From assembly GCA_964019135.1 (NCBI GenBank), contig OZ025248.1, forward strand, positions 31,365,670 to 31,429,669: 64,000 nt of DNA, in the 5' to 3' direction. The stretch comes from Arenicola marina. Its lineage: Eukaryota > Annelida > Polychaeta > Arenicolidae. Positions 48,701 through 60,200 of this stretch are shown in pieces. A model generated the notes under the pieces. That model did no database searches. It saw nothing but the letters and a program-made list of their open reading frames with translations, and was not told the origin of the DNA. The position numbers and the translations under genes were made by a program. Position 1 is the first letter of the stretch; each line of letters begins with the position of its first letter.

Positions 48701-51700
48701 AACATACCCTGAAACCAAGTAACTAGGTTTATTCAGGGGTTAATGTAAGTACTGAACATACCCTGAAACCAAGCAACTAAGTTCATTCAGGGCATAATGT
48801 AAGTACTGGACATACCCTCAAAAACCAAGCAACAAAGTTCATTCAGGGAATAATGTAAGTACTGGACATACCCTGAAACCAAGTAACTAAGTTCATTCTG
48901 GGGATGACGCAAGTGCTAAACATACCCTGAAACCACGTAACTAGGTTCATTCAGAGGATAATGTAAGTACTGGACATACCCTAAAACCAAGCAAATAAGT
49001 TCATTCAGGGCATAATGTAAGTACTGGACATACCCTCAAAAACCAAGCAACAAAGTTCATTCAGGGAATAATGTAAGTACTGAACATACCCTGAAACCAA
49101 GCAACTAAGTTAATTCGGGGGGTGATGTAAGTACTGGACATGCCCTGAAACCAAGCAACTAAGTTAATTCGGGGGGGTGATGTAAGTACTAGACATACCC
49201 TGAAACCAAGTAATAAAGTTAATTCGGGGGGTGATGTAAGTACTGAACATACCCTGAAACCAAGCAACTAAGTTAATTCGGAGGGTGATGTAAGTACTGG
49301 ACATACCCTAAAACCAATCAACGAAGTTAATTCGGGGGGTGATGTAAGTACTGGACATACCCCGAAACCAAGCAACCAAGTTAATTCGGGGGGGGTGTAA
49401 GTACTGGACATACCCTGAAAGCAAGCAACTAAGTTAATTCGGGGGGTTATGTGAGTACTGGACATACCCTGAAACCAAGCAACTAAGTTAATTCGGAGGG
49501 TGATGTAAGTACTGGACATACCCTAAAACCAATCAACGAAGTTAATTCGGGGGGTGATGTAAGTACTGGACATACCCTCAAAAACCAAGCAACCAAGTTA
49601 ATTCGGGGGGGGGTGTAAGTACTGGACATATCCTGAAAGCAAGCAACTAAGTTAATTCGGAGGGTGATGTAAGTACTGGACATACCCTGAAACCAAGTAA
49701 TATAGTTAATTTGGGGGTTGATGTAAGTACTAGACATTCCTTGAAACCAAGTAATAAAGTTAATTCGGAGGGTGATGTAAGTACTGGACATACCCTGAAA
49801 CGAAGCAACTCAGTTCATTCAGGGGATAATGTAAGTACTGAACATACCCTGGAACCAAGCAACAGTTAATTCGGGGGGTGATGTAAGTACTGAACATACT
49901 CTGAAACCAAGCAACAGTTAATTCGGGGGGTGATGTAAGTACTGAACATACTCTGAAACCAAGCAACTAAGTTAATTCTGGGGATGATGTAAGTACTGAA
50001 CATACCCTGAAACCAAGTAATAAAGTTAATTCTGGGGATTATGTAAGTACTGAACATACCCTGAAACCAAGTAATTAAGTTAATTCTGGGGATGATGTAA
50101 GTACTGAACATACCCTGAAACCAAGTAATTAAGTTAATTCTGGGGATGATGTAAGTACCAGACATACCCTGAAACCAAGCAGCTCATGTTGTAATTCACT
50201 CGATCGCACACCTAGCGCTATTACGTGCCAGCCCGAGGAGGTTATGGCTGACCGCATTACTACGCGGTAGCTGTTACCCAAAGTGGTGAGCCAGTCCGGA
50301 ATAATGGCAATACCCACATGTGCATCCCACTAATCCCCACTCCACCCCACGCCCGCCCCACTTTTGTCTCCACCCACGCCCCACCCGCCCCGACATCTCT
50401 CGTCTGACTGCTGATTCCCGTCTGGTGGCGCAAACAGCAACCATTTTATATGAACACGTAAACATAAAATCCCAATTCGGAGTCGCGTACGCTGCTTGAT
50501 GTTATCTCGTATAAAAGATGCAAAAAGCTTGACAGGGGCAGGTAATAGCTTACCATGGGTGTACCGTAATGCCTTATAAATATGATCGTGGATTCTCACC
50601 ACAAACTAAATGTAGCAGACTGGAGCTATGCGACCTGGGCGAAGTTATGGCCTGTACCGCGCAGGAAAAGCGGTCACACGGACCGACTTCACGCGTATAT
50701 TATGGTCTGTAGTGGGAAGGGAAATCCTAGTGCACATGTCTGGTTCTGGGTGACCCCCCACCCACCCCTTCCCCACCCCGCCAAAAAAAACTCAATATCA
50801 ATCCAACATGGCGCCGATTCAAAATGTCGCTCATCAGTTCCATAAACCATAGTAACCCCAACATGCATTCTGCTCGGAGTATTAAACTGGTGACCAGTTA
50901 GTATTCTGTCATGGAACAACTATAGTTCGATTGTTCACTAGTCGGCGCGCGAAGTCGCTCAGTGCCCACTGGGGTGTGTTTACTCTCATCGGGGCCCAAT
51001 GGCCTTCGAGCTTCTGATGGGTGGATATTCGTGATTGATATGCCTTGTCCATCGTGTTCGTATCTACCATGTCTGTTTATCCGGAGTACGATCCTTATTA
51101 AAGCAGGCCCGTGTACACCCCAAAATAACGTAACATGCACCGAAAGGTACTGACTGATGCTCTCCACAAATATTGTTTTACCCCAAATGAAGGCATTGAA
51201 AGCGTCCCGCCTTATTCGCCTTGTAGCCTATCCCTTCAGTCACTGTATGCCTTTGGTATACTATCCCCACTGTATGATGTTCCCAAACCAAAGCAAGGCT
51301 TAGTTCGATATGATGAGGCAACATATGGCCGACTCAGTCACTGCAAACACCTCATACACGTGCCCAACGGATATCATACAAGTAGTATATCGACCGATAT
51401 ATGTACCTTGAATCAGGCCGTGCAGCTTGTCTGTTCTTTGCTGGATGAGGTAAGTCGGGCAAGGATGGAGTGGAGGGGGGGGGGGGGGGGTAAGGGGGGA
51501 TGGTTAAGGGGTGCGTGTTAATGGGGGGGGGGGTCTGGTTTTTATTGATCATACGGCCGCCAACAACTCGATGACAGAATCAATACAAAGAAATCATTGT
51601 GATGAAACAGGCACAGAGACCGGGCGTTTTGCCCCCTCATGAGAAGCCTAAATAGTATTTAAATGGAGAAAGCAGGAGACGTAAGGCATTGTACAGCTAA

Positions 51701-52455
51701 CAGTTGGATAGAAAAAACATTAGGAGGAGGATCAATTAGAAGGGAAGCCGAGAGGATAATTATGAGGCAAGCTACACACCTTCTTTGTGTTGGACCAATT
51801 CTGTTTGTAACGATATGCAGTATAGTTTATGGATGCAGGGCCAGAGATGAGCTACGGAGCTCTTTGCAATATGGGCCAGATATGATATTCTGGTCAGCTT
51901 CGAAGCATTGAGATAAAGAGAAAGGTATGGGAAGGGAAAGCCAAATAGCACACATGATATTTAAAAAGGTCTTGAACAGAATACGAATTGGCGGAGATGG
52001 CAAGCGAGGTTGTTATTTGCAAAAGGCGGGAGAAATCCGTTATATAGAGGTCGCGTAGGGAGGAGGCCAAGGCCCGGCGGACAGAAGGGACAAGAGGGAT
52101 GAACTTGCCGTCTGGCCCAGTCTGCTGGCGGAATCCTGGTGATGTGGCGTTGGTATCCATCGGCGGGGGGGTGGGGGGGGGGCGGGCAGCGGAGCGTGCC
52201 AGCTAACTTTAGATACAAGGGCACTGGGCCTGCACGGTAACCTTAGGTAAACGGCGCTCAAATCAATCTCACTGCAGCGGGCGATGGAAAGGCTGGATTT
52301 ACTCAAAATGCCAATGTTTTGATATATTCCCAGAATGTTACGACGAGAAAGCATGATTATCACAGTACAATTATTTACTTACATTCGAAAGCGTAATCAG
52401 CATATTCGCTTGTATCCACGGCGATAGCACAGCGTCGTATCTCGGGCGCCGCCAT
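39718..52455 (-). CDS. Universal stress protein (UspA) family, four exons
   Basis: Minus-strand exons 52455-52383, 46711-46631, 40519-40413 and 39945-39718 join in phases 1, 1 and 0 to give 489 nt, 162 aa, the usual size for a single-domain USP. The protein starts MAAPEIRRCAIAVDTSEYAD (strand 1 with the early Asp), continues AFEWYVQYLHHPQNELLCIH across exons 1/2 and VPEGFDLNKA, then a helix in exon 3 (STERVFSKITELEERYKHKL). Exon 4 holds the nucleotide-binding signature GTRGRSKIQKAIMGS (G-x2-G-x9-G-S) and SDYVLKNADIPVIVV, ending at TAA. ATP binding is therefore likely; the physiological role is unknown. Donors are GTAAGT, GTAAGT and a weaker GTCGGA. Intron 1 is about 5.7 kb and holds a 54-bp tandem array derived from its own 3' splice junction; intron 2 is about 6.1 kb and full of transposon-like DNA. 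Confidence 0.9.
40040..40085. repeat. G-rich tract in USP intron 3
   Basis: GGGGGTGAGGGTGGGGTGG followed by a long G-run; possible quadruplex. No gene. Confidence 0.7.
40577..40883. repeat. Dispersed repeat copy 1, flanked by short direct repeats
   Basis: The core 40606-40854 (249 bp) is about 95% identical to 44867-45114. Here it is bracketed by a roughly 30-bp direct repeat (GTCTCATTGGTGACGTATAT) at 40577-40605 and 40855-40883. The second copy lacks that bracket, so the core behaves like an insertion. It lacks inverted ends and coding capacity. Confidence 0.8.
40884..42056. other. USP intron 2, AT-rich part
   Basis: No exon or recognisable element. The motif ATATCTGCCGCCTCG occurs twice (about 41319 and 41941), which suggests another degraded repeat pair. 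Confidence 0.45.
42057..42696. mobile_element. 640-bp foldback element with 303-bp arms
   Basis: Arms 42057-42359 and 42394-42696 are equal in length and about 97% identical as an inverted pair, separated by 34 bases. The ends read CTAGCCCTGGTACATGCC. Each arm gives the same short open frame on opposite strands (62 to 75 codons), which is a product of symmetry. No transposase is present. Loop bases 42365-42393 equal the reverse complement of 34902-34930. Target duplication was not resolved. Confidence 0.9.
42697..44866. repeat. USP intron 2 with several small tandem repeats
   Basis: Contains a 31-bp unit with GATGATATCAG and GGTTTATGGCGT (43058-43162, related copies at 43875-43945), a 15-bp ATTAATATGTATATC unit (43277-43320) and a 28-bp unit with CATGTAGTGCTTACTGTGGG (44024-44130). 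A T-run lies at 43425-43441. No exon is seen. Confidence 0.75.
44867..45114. repeat. Dispersed repeat copy 2
   Basis: A 248-bp copy of 40606-40854, same orientation, in the same intron. The recent similarity and clean edges (ACGGCAATT start, AACAGCG end) suggest transposition or gene conversion. Confidence 0.82.
45495..45700. repeat. Interspersed repeat ending in a hairpin
   Basis: TGACCTTGACCTTTGACCT lies at its left, a GACAGACACAGACAGACAC stretch in the middle, and a near-perfect palindrome (TAAGACGAAAATC and GATTTTCGTCTTA) at 45671-45700. It resembles short interspersed elements of marine invertebrates, but I cannot name the family. Confidence 0.55.
45701..46630. other. USP intron 2, part next to exon 2
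   Basis: Several overlapping short open frames at 45698-46153 have no family match. A C-run plus CA microsatellite sits at 46498-46522. Nothing else is recognised. Confidence 0.45.
46697..50182 (-). repeat. 54-bp minisatellite built from the USP intron 1/exon 2 junction (about 64 copies)
   Basis: Read on the minus strand, each unit is 16 bases of intron end (AGTTACTTGGTTTCAG) plus the first 38 bases of USP exon 2, starting GGTATGTCCAGTACTTACAT. The unit next to the true junction merges with exon 2 at 46711. Since 54 is a multiple of three, many units stay open in the exon frame (YVQYLHHPQNEL followed by SYLVSG) for up to 362 codons. A diverged subfamily with TTAATTCGGGGGG on plus fills 49100-50160. 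The unit next to the exon (about 46745-46765) has lost one base and its TTTCAG. Confidence 0.95.
50183..52382. other. USP intron 1 beyond the array
   Basis: Mostly unremarkable DNA with G-runs at 51473-51490, 51522-51532 and 52167-52180. An unassigned plus-strand open frame at 51135-51450 is listed separately. Confidence 0.5.
51135..51450 (+). other. Unrecognised open frame ending at a good splice donor
   Basis: About 105 codons of non-repetitive composition from ATG at 51135 run to a strong donor, GATGAG|GTAAGT, at 51450. It is antisense within USP intron 1. I recognise no family and found no matching downstream exon; it could be a nested gene exon, a non-coding transcript or chance. Confidence 0.2.
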
Positions 52456-55400
52456 TTTGCCCTAAGCTTTCCCTCTGTTGCTCTGCCACCAGATGGCGCG
52501 GTGCCAAAGACTGGCTGCCTCCGCCAGAGGTCGCTCTTCGCAAAAACCTACAGCAATGGGCGTCGGAGGTGATGGGTGTTCTTCAAGCTCTAAAAGCTCC
52601 CAACAACCACAGCGCGTTTCAGGGTTGTACACTCATTGGTTACGAAATATGGTTCTTGGTCTCATGACTGGCTAATGAGATCGTAAAACGATAATTATCA
52701 TGCAACAAGATTATTCCCGGAAAGTCAGAAAGCGAACACTTGTAATAAAAGACTCGCCCGATCTGTTATACTTGTTGATGGCCAATTTCCCGCCGTCAAA
52801 CCATCACAGTCATATTGTGTGATAGTTTGAGTAATTGACAATGTACAATATCTTATTCATGCAACCTACTAATAAAACTTCGCTCCGTTTCCACTCCATG
52901 CTAGGCAAATTTGGCAACGGATAAAGATTACGCTTTGCTCTTTCATCTTTAAAGATTAGACTTTGCTCCTGTAATAACGTATAAATATAATGTAGCAAGG
53001 CGGTGTGAACTAAGCTGGACGCGCATGCAGTGTGAACTGTATTGAATTGAAACATATCATTGGGTTCTTGAGAACAAACAAATTACGTTTTATTATACCA
53101 CTTATATACGCTACTTTATTTGGAAATATTGATTGTTCTTAGAAAACGAGTATTAAGGTCAAACAACAAAATACCTAGCAGTTAAATCAAACGTAAAAAG
53201 GCACCTGGTGTGTCGTTTGCGAATGTTGCTTATTAAGGTGAAAATTGATTCATTCAAAGATCACGCCACCAGCAAACTTGTTCCTTTTCCACGTGTAGCC
53301 ATCGGCCTATTGTCGTCGTAGCCCATTGCGCCAAAACGAGTGGCCGGTAATGGGTACGTCATTCCCCGCGTGCAGACAGGTGCGCACGGGCTCCCGTTGA
53401 TTGGGGCGAGCGCTCCGACGTGGGTAGCCTCCCCAGCCCTTGGGTAGCTAGCAGCGGCCGTGGCGGGCCGTCGAGCCGCTCCCTGCCCACCCCAGGAGAG
53501 GGAGGGTGCCCGGAGCTAGCCAGGGAACAGATCCGGATGGGGATCTCTGGAGCGGCAGCGTGGGAGCTTTTCCGGTTGTTGCATAGCCGTCCTGGTCAAA
53601 TAATTATTCCTTCCGTCTATCCCTGGGTGCTTTCCTCCCCCCCCCCCCTTCCCGGCCCTCCTGGCCGTCTCTCTCGCTGACTCGCTAGTTATTCCCGTGA
53701 GACAGAGGCAGATCCGGGCGTCCGAAGCCGACAAAAAGGTCAGCAATCCATGAATACCATGGATACATCATCGATACAGTGGAGTAGAGGGTCCGCCTCG
53801 CTGAGCATTGTGCGCCCCCCCCCCGCCCTTGCCCCCTCCCGGACACACGCTCAGGCACCGGCCACACGTTTCCTTCAGGTAGGCCCACCTCAGCCAAAGG
53901 CTGGCAGAGCCGCCCGCCGAGATAAACAGGTCGCGCTGTCTATGTGGTCCACGTGAAGCAATAGGACACGTCCGGATATTGCCAGCTAAATGGGGCGATG
54001 CCAGGGCGATGGCAGGAGAGATACGAACGGACAGGTGTACAATCCAACAGCACCCACTCTACATGACTCTCGCAAGATTCCGTGCGCCGGAAGAGTGCCA
54101 ACTCCACCATTAAGCCATGCACATTTTAGAAGTACATGTATTACGCTACCATGGCGACACCGAATGTACGATTTCCAAAGTCATGCTGAGTTAATGATGA
54201 TATTCATATAGACCTACATATCGGCCTATACATATTGATGATATATATAATTTAAGTCATTTCTACGTTTGGTACTGCAGGATAGTACATATCCTAGGAA
54301 TACCGACAGAAAACCGAAAAATAAAAGCCAATGAAACGTGATGCCAAGTGACGTTTGGGGGGTTGCTTGGCATACACTAAACTGCCTATACAGTAATTTC
54401 CCTGCCTTCTAACATGGTTTCAACGGAAATGATTTTTTTTGGAAAAAATACGAATATACAGACTTTAAAGACTATATTGGCCAGATTAGGATATTTCCTA
54501 TAGAAAGTGGTGTTCTTGTGTGCTACATCCAAATTTGAATACGCATTTTGTGCCTTTATGTAGATCGATATGTTCAATGATTAACACTAATCATTAAACG
54601 ATAATAAACACTACCAATATCGGGCAACATGTGTTCAGTGAAATCAATTTCAATAAAATATGTGATGCATAGAAAATTGCTGCATGAGAAGCTCACAAAT
54701 TAAACAATTCCATAATCCACATCGACAGCTGGTGGGTGAGGGGGAGGGGGTATCTCAAGGTAATGGACTCCTGGAAACGTGCGGTGGAAAGGGTGTCTTT
54801 CTCGTGCATTTTGGTTCGCCAATGGGTCCAAAATTATGCACTTTTGGAAAAAACGTCACTGATTTTGTATTTATTACAGGCCGTGGCAAAGCACTGTCTG
54901 TATGTCTCTTGGACTGTGGCCACTTTGCGAATTTTTGGCATCTGAATGTAGATCTAAGAGTCACAAAAATTAATGGGGTTTGGCTCTTATTATCTATTTC
55001 ATGGCGTTGATAACAGTGATGTAGTTGTGAATTTGACTTGAATTTTTGACGAACATCATCTGATCATCCGTTCAACTGCAAAAGTCGGATTGGAGGTTTC
55101 ACTGTTATCAGGTTATTAAACTACTGTTATGACGTCATCCTATTGTCTAAACTGTAGATGACTTTCAAGAATATTTTGTTTAGTGAGCTGAGAATTTGAC
55201 TCAACGAGATCAAACTACATACATTCACAACTACAAAGGGTAATGAACTGTAAGCTTCAGGCCCGATGGAATGCTCTGGCGAAATTGCTAAATTATATTT
55301 GCCTCTCCATAAGGCATTAAATATATTGCGTTCCACATTACGTTATGTGCTGGCAATCTAGCAAAAAACATATACACATTTATCTTTAAAACAAGCGTAG

Positions 55401-55529
55401 ATCACAAAATCTATGTAGAGAAACTGAAATTGAGATCATACGTAATTTCTTATGCCAAAAACATACGGAGATAAATTTCCTTGTCTTGGCTATTTGGGTA
55501 CCGGTCACAGTTCTGTTTTTACTTGACTA
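52456..55529. other. Intergenic DNA upstream of the USP gene
   Basis: The USP promoter should lie just after 52455. CpG-rich stretches occur at 53340-53900, with C-runs at 53636-53650 and 53814-53826. Several open frames of 60-108 codons (for example 54684-55010) have no recognisable family. Confidence 0.45.
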
Positions 55530-56640
55530 TGTCAGTACTTGTCACAGTGAGTACTTGTCACAGTGAGTATTTGTCTCAGTGAGTACTTGGCTCAGTGAGT
55601 ACTTGTTGCAGTGGGTGCTTTCCTCAGTGAGTACTTTTTGCTGCGGGTACTTCTCTCAGTCAGTACTTGGCTCAGTACTTGACTCAGTGACTGACTTAGT
55701 GACTACTGGCTCAGTGACAATTTGGTCAAGTGAGTACCTGACTCAGTGAGTACTTGGCTATGTGTGTAATGTACTAAGTGAATGCAAAATTTGCCCCGTG
55801 GGTATTTTGCTCAGTGAGCACTTAGCTTTATGAGTACTTGGCTCTGCGAGTACTTGGCTCGCTGAGTACCTGGCTCAGTGACTACTTGGCTCAGTACTTG
55901 ATTCCGAGTACTTGGATCAGTGGGTTAATTGGCTTCCTGAGTACCTGCATCTGTGAGTAATTGGCACTAGGAGTAATTGGCTCTCTGAGTAATTGGTTTT
56001 GTTTCTGGCTATGTGAGTGCTCGGCTCAATGCATATCTGGCTCTGTGAGTACTTGGCTCTGGGAGTACTTGGCTATGTGTGTAATTTGCTCAGTGAATAC
56101 AAAATTTGCTCAGTGGGTACTTTACTCAGTAAGCACTTGTACGTGGCTCTGATTACTTGGCTCACTGAGTACCTGGCTCAGTGCCTGCTTGGCTCCGTAC
56201 TCGACTCTTGAGTACTTGGATCAGTGGGTTAATTGGCTTAGTGAGTAACTGCCTCTGTGAGTACTTGGTTATCTGAGTAATTGGCTCTCTGATTAATTGG
56301 TTTTGTTTCTGGCTGTGTGTTTTTGGCTCAGTGCAGACCTGGCTCTGTGAGTACCTGGCTCAGTGAGTACTTGGCTCAGTGAGTACTTGGCTCAGTGAGT
56401 ACTTGGCTCATTGAGTACTTGGCTCATTGAGTACCTGGCTCATTGAGTACCTGGCTCATTGAGTACCTGGCTCTGTCGGTATTTGGCTCTGTCGGTATTT
56501 GGCTTTGTGAGTACCTGGCTGTCAGTACTTGGCTTAATGAGTACTGGGCTCTGTCGGTACTTGACTCAGTGAGTACTTGGCTTTGTCAGTACTTGGCTCA
56601 GTCAGTACTTGGTTCTGTGAAGACGTGACTTGGTTTACAA
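55530..56640. repeat. Degenerate 16-bp minisatellite (GTGAGTACTTGGCTCA)
   Basis: About 1.1 kb of imperfect copies of the 16-bp unit, most regular at 56335-56470. Each unit carries GTGAGT, the core of a 5' splice site, on the plus strand. No flanking exon was identified. Confidence 0.9.
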
Positions 56641-57226
56641 ACACACTAATCTTTGATCGAACACACTCACGATCGCAAGGGAGCCGAACCAGTAACGAAA
56701 CAGACTCATAATCAAGTGTTCACCAGGAATTCTTTAATATGAAAACATGTGCATTGGTACAAAGATACAAAGTTCATGTCGAAAAAAAACAAAAAAACGT
56801 ATGTACGCTTCACGTGTCAAGACACAATGAGGTTATTTTCACAAAAACAACGAGATTCATTAGTCAATATTTATACAAAACCGTATAATATTTATACAAA
56901 ACACGCTTCACGTGTCAAACCACAATGATGTTATTTTCACAAAAACAACGAGATTCATTAGTCAATATTTATACAAAACCGAAAGTACATGGCCCCGTCA
57001 TAACGTCCTCCTGGGATTTATTGTACGGTTGCTGACTGGCGCATGGGGAGTTTTAAGGTCTCGGGCACTTGACCTGTATGGAATGCACTACCTCACCCTT
57101 CTAACTGCACCGCAGTGGTGCCATCTGGCCGCTTTAGCGAAGAGGGTATTTTTTTTCAAAGATATTATTACATCGAAACACACCGATGTTATCCAAGTCA
57201 GGTTGCGTCACATTTGCGCTGTGGTT
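56641..57226. other. 3' flank of the SRCR-MAM gene
   Basis: Contains a roughly 60-bp direct repeat (CACGCTTCACGTGTCAA, ACAATGA, TTATTTTCACAAAAACAACG) at about 56806 and 56901. A minus-strand AATAAA lies at 57017-57022, about 205 bases past the stop. No coding region. Confidence 0.5.
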
Positions 57227-60200
57227 TTAGTCACATGACCCCGTGAAGAATTCGACGTCATCAATGGCGATATCACCGTCATAGTAGGTGCACCCGGTGG
57301 CCTCGATATAAACATCGGACATGCTGCTGGCGCTGACCGACACTTCCGCTTCCTTCCACTCATCCCCTTGGTCGCCTGTTGGGGTGAGAGGAGGTGCGGG
57401 TCACATATATGGCGATTAGTAAACCAACGCGACGGGGATATCGATAACGCTTCTCGCTGAGAAAACTATAATTATTTAACTATTTATTTATTTATTTATA
57501 ATATTTAGCAAACACAAAAAAATGCGGTGGATGACTTACCGGTCCGTGCGAAGATGGTGTTGTCCCCGACAATGACGTTCAGGCCGTTGACGTTGTCTCC
57601 GAGCATGAAGTAGTAGAAGCGAAGACATGCAGTCCCCGACGAAATGGAGCCGATCTGAAGCCGGGCCCCCTTGATCTCATTCGATGGCCGATTGCTGCAC
57701 TCGAGGAAGAGATAACCACCTGTGGACGAACAAACCGGGAGAGTATTGTTAGTTTTAATTGTAATATACACATATATACAATATACATGAACACTCCCAC
57801 GTGTAATTAGTTCAGTAGGATTCAAACATCAAACGTTTTCTTTCACTGTATAAGCGGACGCCCAAGCAAATCCGACAATAACTTACTTCCGAAGTCGTTA
57901 TTAAATTAAACACCTTTTGACCTTGAACTCTTAGCGTCCTCCTTAGCTTCCAAATCATGTAGTTTCTTATTAGTGCCTTGGTGCTTTGACACGGTTTATC
58001 GCCAAGAAGAATAATCAAGGCCTAATTAGCGAAATGTTATTACAAAGAAGGTTATTACAAACGTTCAATGAAGGTCGTTACGCTGAAATAAAATGTCTAT
58101 GAGAAGCTTCTTGGGAGGTTTGGAACAAGGAGGTGGAGTGCGGACGCCCCAGATTCAGACTCCATGGCTCGCACCCGTGAGCTCTTGGGGGGGGGGGCGA
58201 GACGGCGGGGGGGGGGGTGGGGGGGTGAAGATATCACTGACCTGATGTTTGATAGGTGTGGTCGCCAACCTCATGGGGGCCAGTGTTGCTGGACAACGAT
58301 TGCGAGCCGTCAGCCAGGGTCCACTGGTATTCCGTGCTCTGGGTGGCGCCGCACATGTCCGTGGAGAAGTCACAGCTGTAACGGTCAGCTGCGAGGGAGA
58401 GAATGTTTACAATGGGATCAGAGGCTGTATTCGTTTTGCTCTCGTAGCTTCGACACCGCCCACCGTTGCCTCACAAGCTGGTGTTGGGGGTGGTTTCTGT
58501 AGTCTCGACGTGATAGTCAACGTCAATCTTGTCACTCCTTTCACTAATCCTACATAAATGCAGTTGCTGAGTGGACAGTTTTTTTCTCGCCGGCTAAACG
58601 GTTCCCCGATTTACTACGTATAGCGCTAAGAACGTCTGCGTAACATCTGTGTAACGTCTGTGTAGCATCTGTATAAGGTTTGTGTAGCATCTGTATAAGG
58701 TTTGTGTAGCATCTGTATAAGGTTTGTGTAGCATCTGTATAAGGTTTGTGTAGCATCTGTATAAGGTTTGTGTAGCATCTGTATAAGGTTTGTGTAGCAT
58801 CTGTATAAGGTTTGTGTAGCATCTGTATAAGGTTTGTGTAGCATCTGTATAAGGTTTGTGTAGCATCTGTATAAGGTCTGTGTAGCATCTGTATAAGGTC
58901 TGTGTAGCATCTGTATAAGGTCTGTGTAGCATCTGTATAAGGTCTGTGTAGCATCTGTATAAGGTCTGTGTAGCATCTGTGTTACCTCTGTATAAAGTAT
59001 GTGTAAGGTCTGTATAAAGTATGTGTAAGGTCTGTATAAAGTATGTGTAAGGTCTGTATAAAGTATGTGTAAGGTCTGTATAAAGTATGTGTAAGGTCTG
59101 TATAAAGTATGTGTAAGGTCTGTATAAAGTATGTGTAAGGTCTGTATAAAGTATGTGTAAGGTCTGTATCACGTCTGTATCACGTCTGTATCACGTCTGT
59201 ATCACGTCTGTATCACGTCTGTATCACGTCTGTATCACGTCTGTATCACGTCTGTATCACGTCTGTATCACGTCTGTATCACGTCTGTATCACGTCTGTA
59301 TCACGTCTGTATCACGTCTGTATCACGTCTGTATCACGTCTGTATCACGTCTGTATAACGTCTGAAAAGTATGGAGAAGATCATGCTGACATCGGTATGA
59401 AGTAGTGGCCGGGGTATAGTACTTATAAGAGAGGTAAATAAGTGAACTACGCCTTTCCTTGATATGGACTTACAATTGCTGATTGGTCCGCCAATAGGGC
59501 CATTTCCATCGGGCCCGTCTGGTCCGGGTCCTGGGGCGGGTCCTGGGGCGGGTCCTGGGCCAACGGGTCCGGGTCCGGGTGCTGGTCCGGGTCCGGGTGC
59601 TGGTCCGGGTCCGGGTGCTGGTCCGGGTCCGGGTGCTGGTCCGGGTCCGGGTGCTGGGCCCGGTCCGGGTCCGGGGCTAGGCCTTGAGGGGGGTCCGGGT
59701 CCGGGGCATGCGGGGGCGGGTCCGGTTGGTGGTGGTCTGGGTGGGGAGGTCGAACCGCATGGCATGGGTCCTCCCATTCCATTATTGTCCATTCCTCCCA
59801 TTCCATTATTGCCCATTCCCCCCATTCCATTATTGCCCATTCCCCCCATTCCATTATTGCCCATTCCCCCCATTCCATTATTACCCATTCCTCCCATTCC
59901 GTAATTACCCATTCCTCCCATTCCGTAATTACCCATTCCTCCCATTCCGTAATTACCCATTCCTCCCATTCCGTAATTACCCATTCCTCCCAATCCATTC
60001 AGCATTTTGTGCAGAATAAGTGTATGCAGCAGCTTTCCAATATCGTCCCCACCGCCCATTCCGGGACCGCCCATTCCGGGACCGCCCATTCCGGGACCGC
60101 CCATTCCGGGACCGCCCATTCCGGGACCGCCCATTCCGGGACCGCCCATTCCAGGACCGCCCATTCCAGGACCGCCCATTCCAGGACCGCCCATTCCGGG

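Noticed and set aside
46766-48718. Minus-strand frames of 362 and 208 codons as independent genes
   Set aside because: They are copies of the USP exon 2 start within the 54-bp array, not a separate protein gene.
54684-55010. 108-codon plus-strand frame
   Set aside because: No family resemblance, no splice or polyadenylation context; treated as chance.
58550-59172. Minus-strand frames of 134 and 192 codons (TLYRCYTDLIQM repeats)
   Set aside because: Intronic 22-bp minisatellite; length and lack of stops explain the frames.
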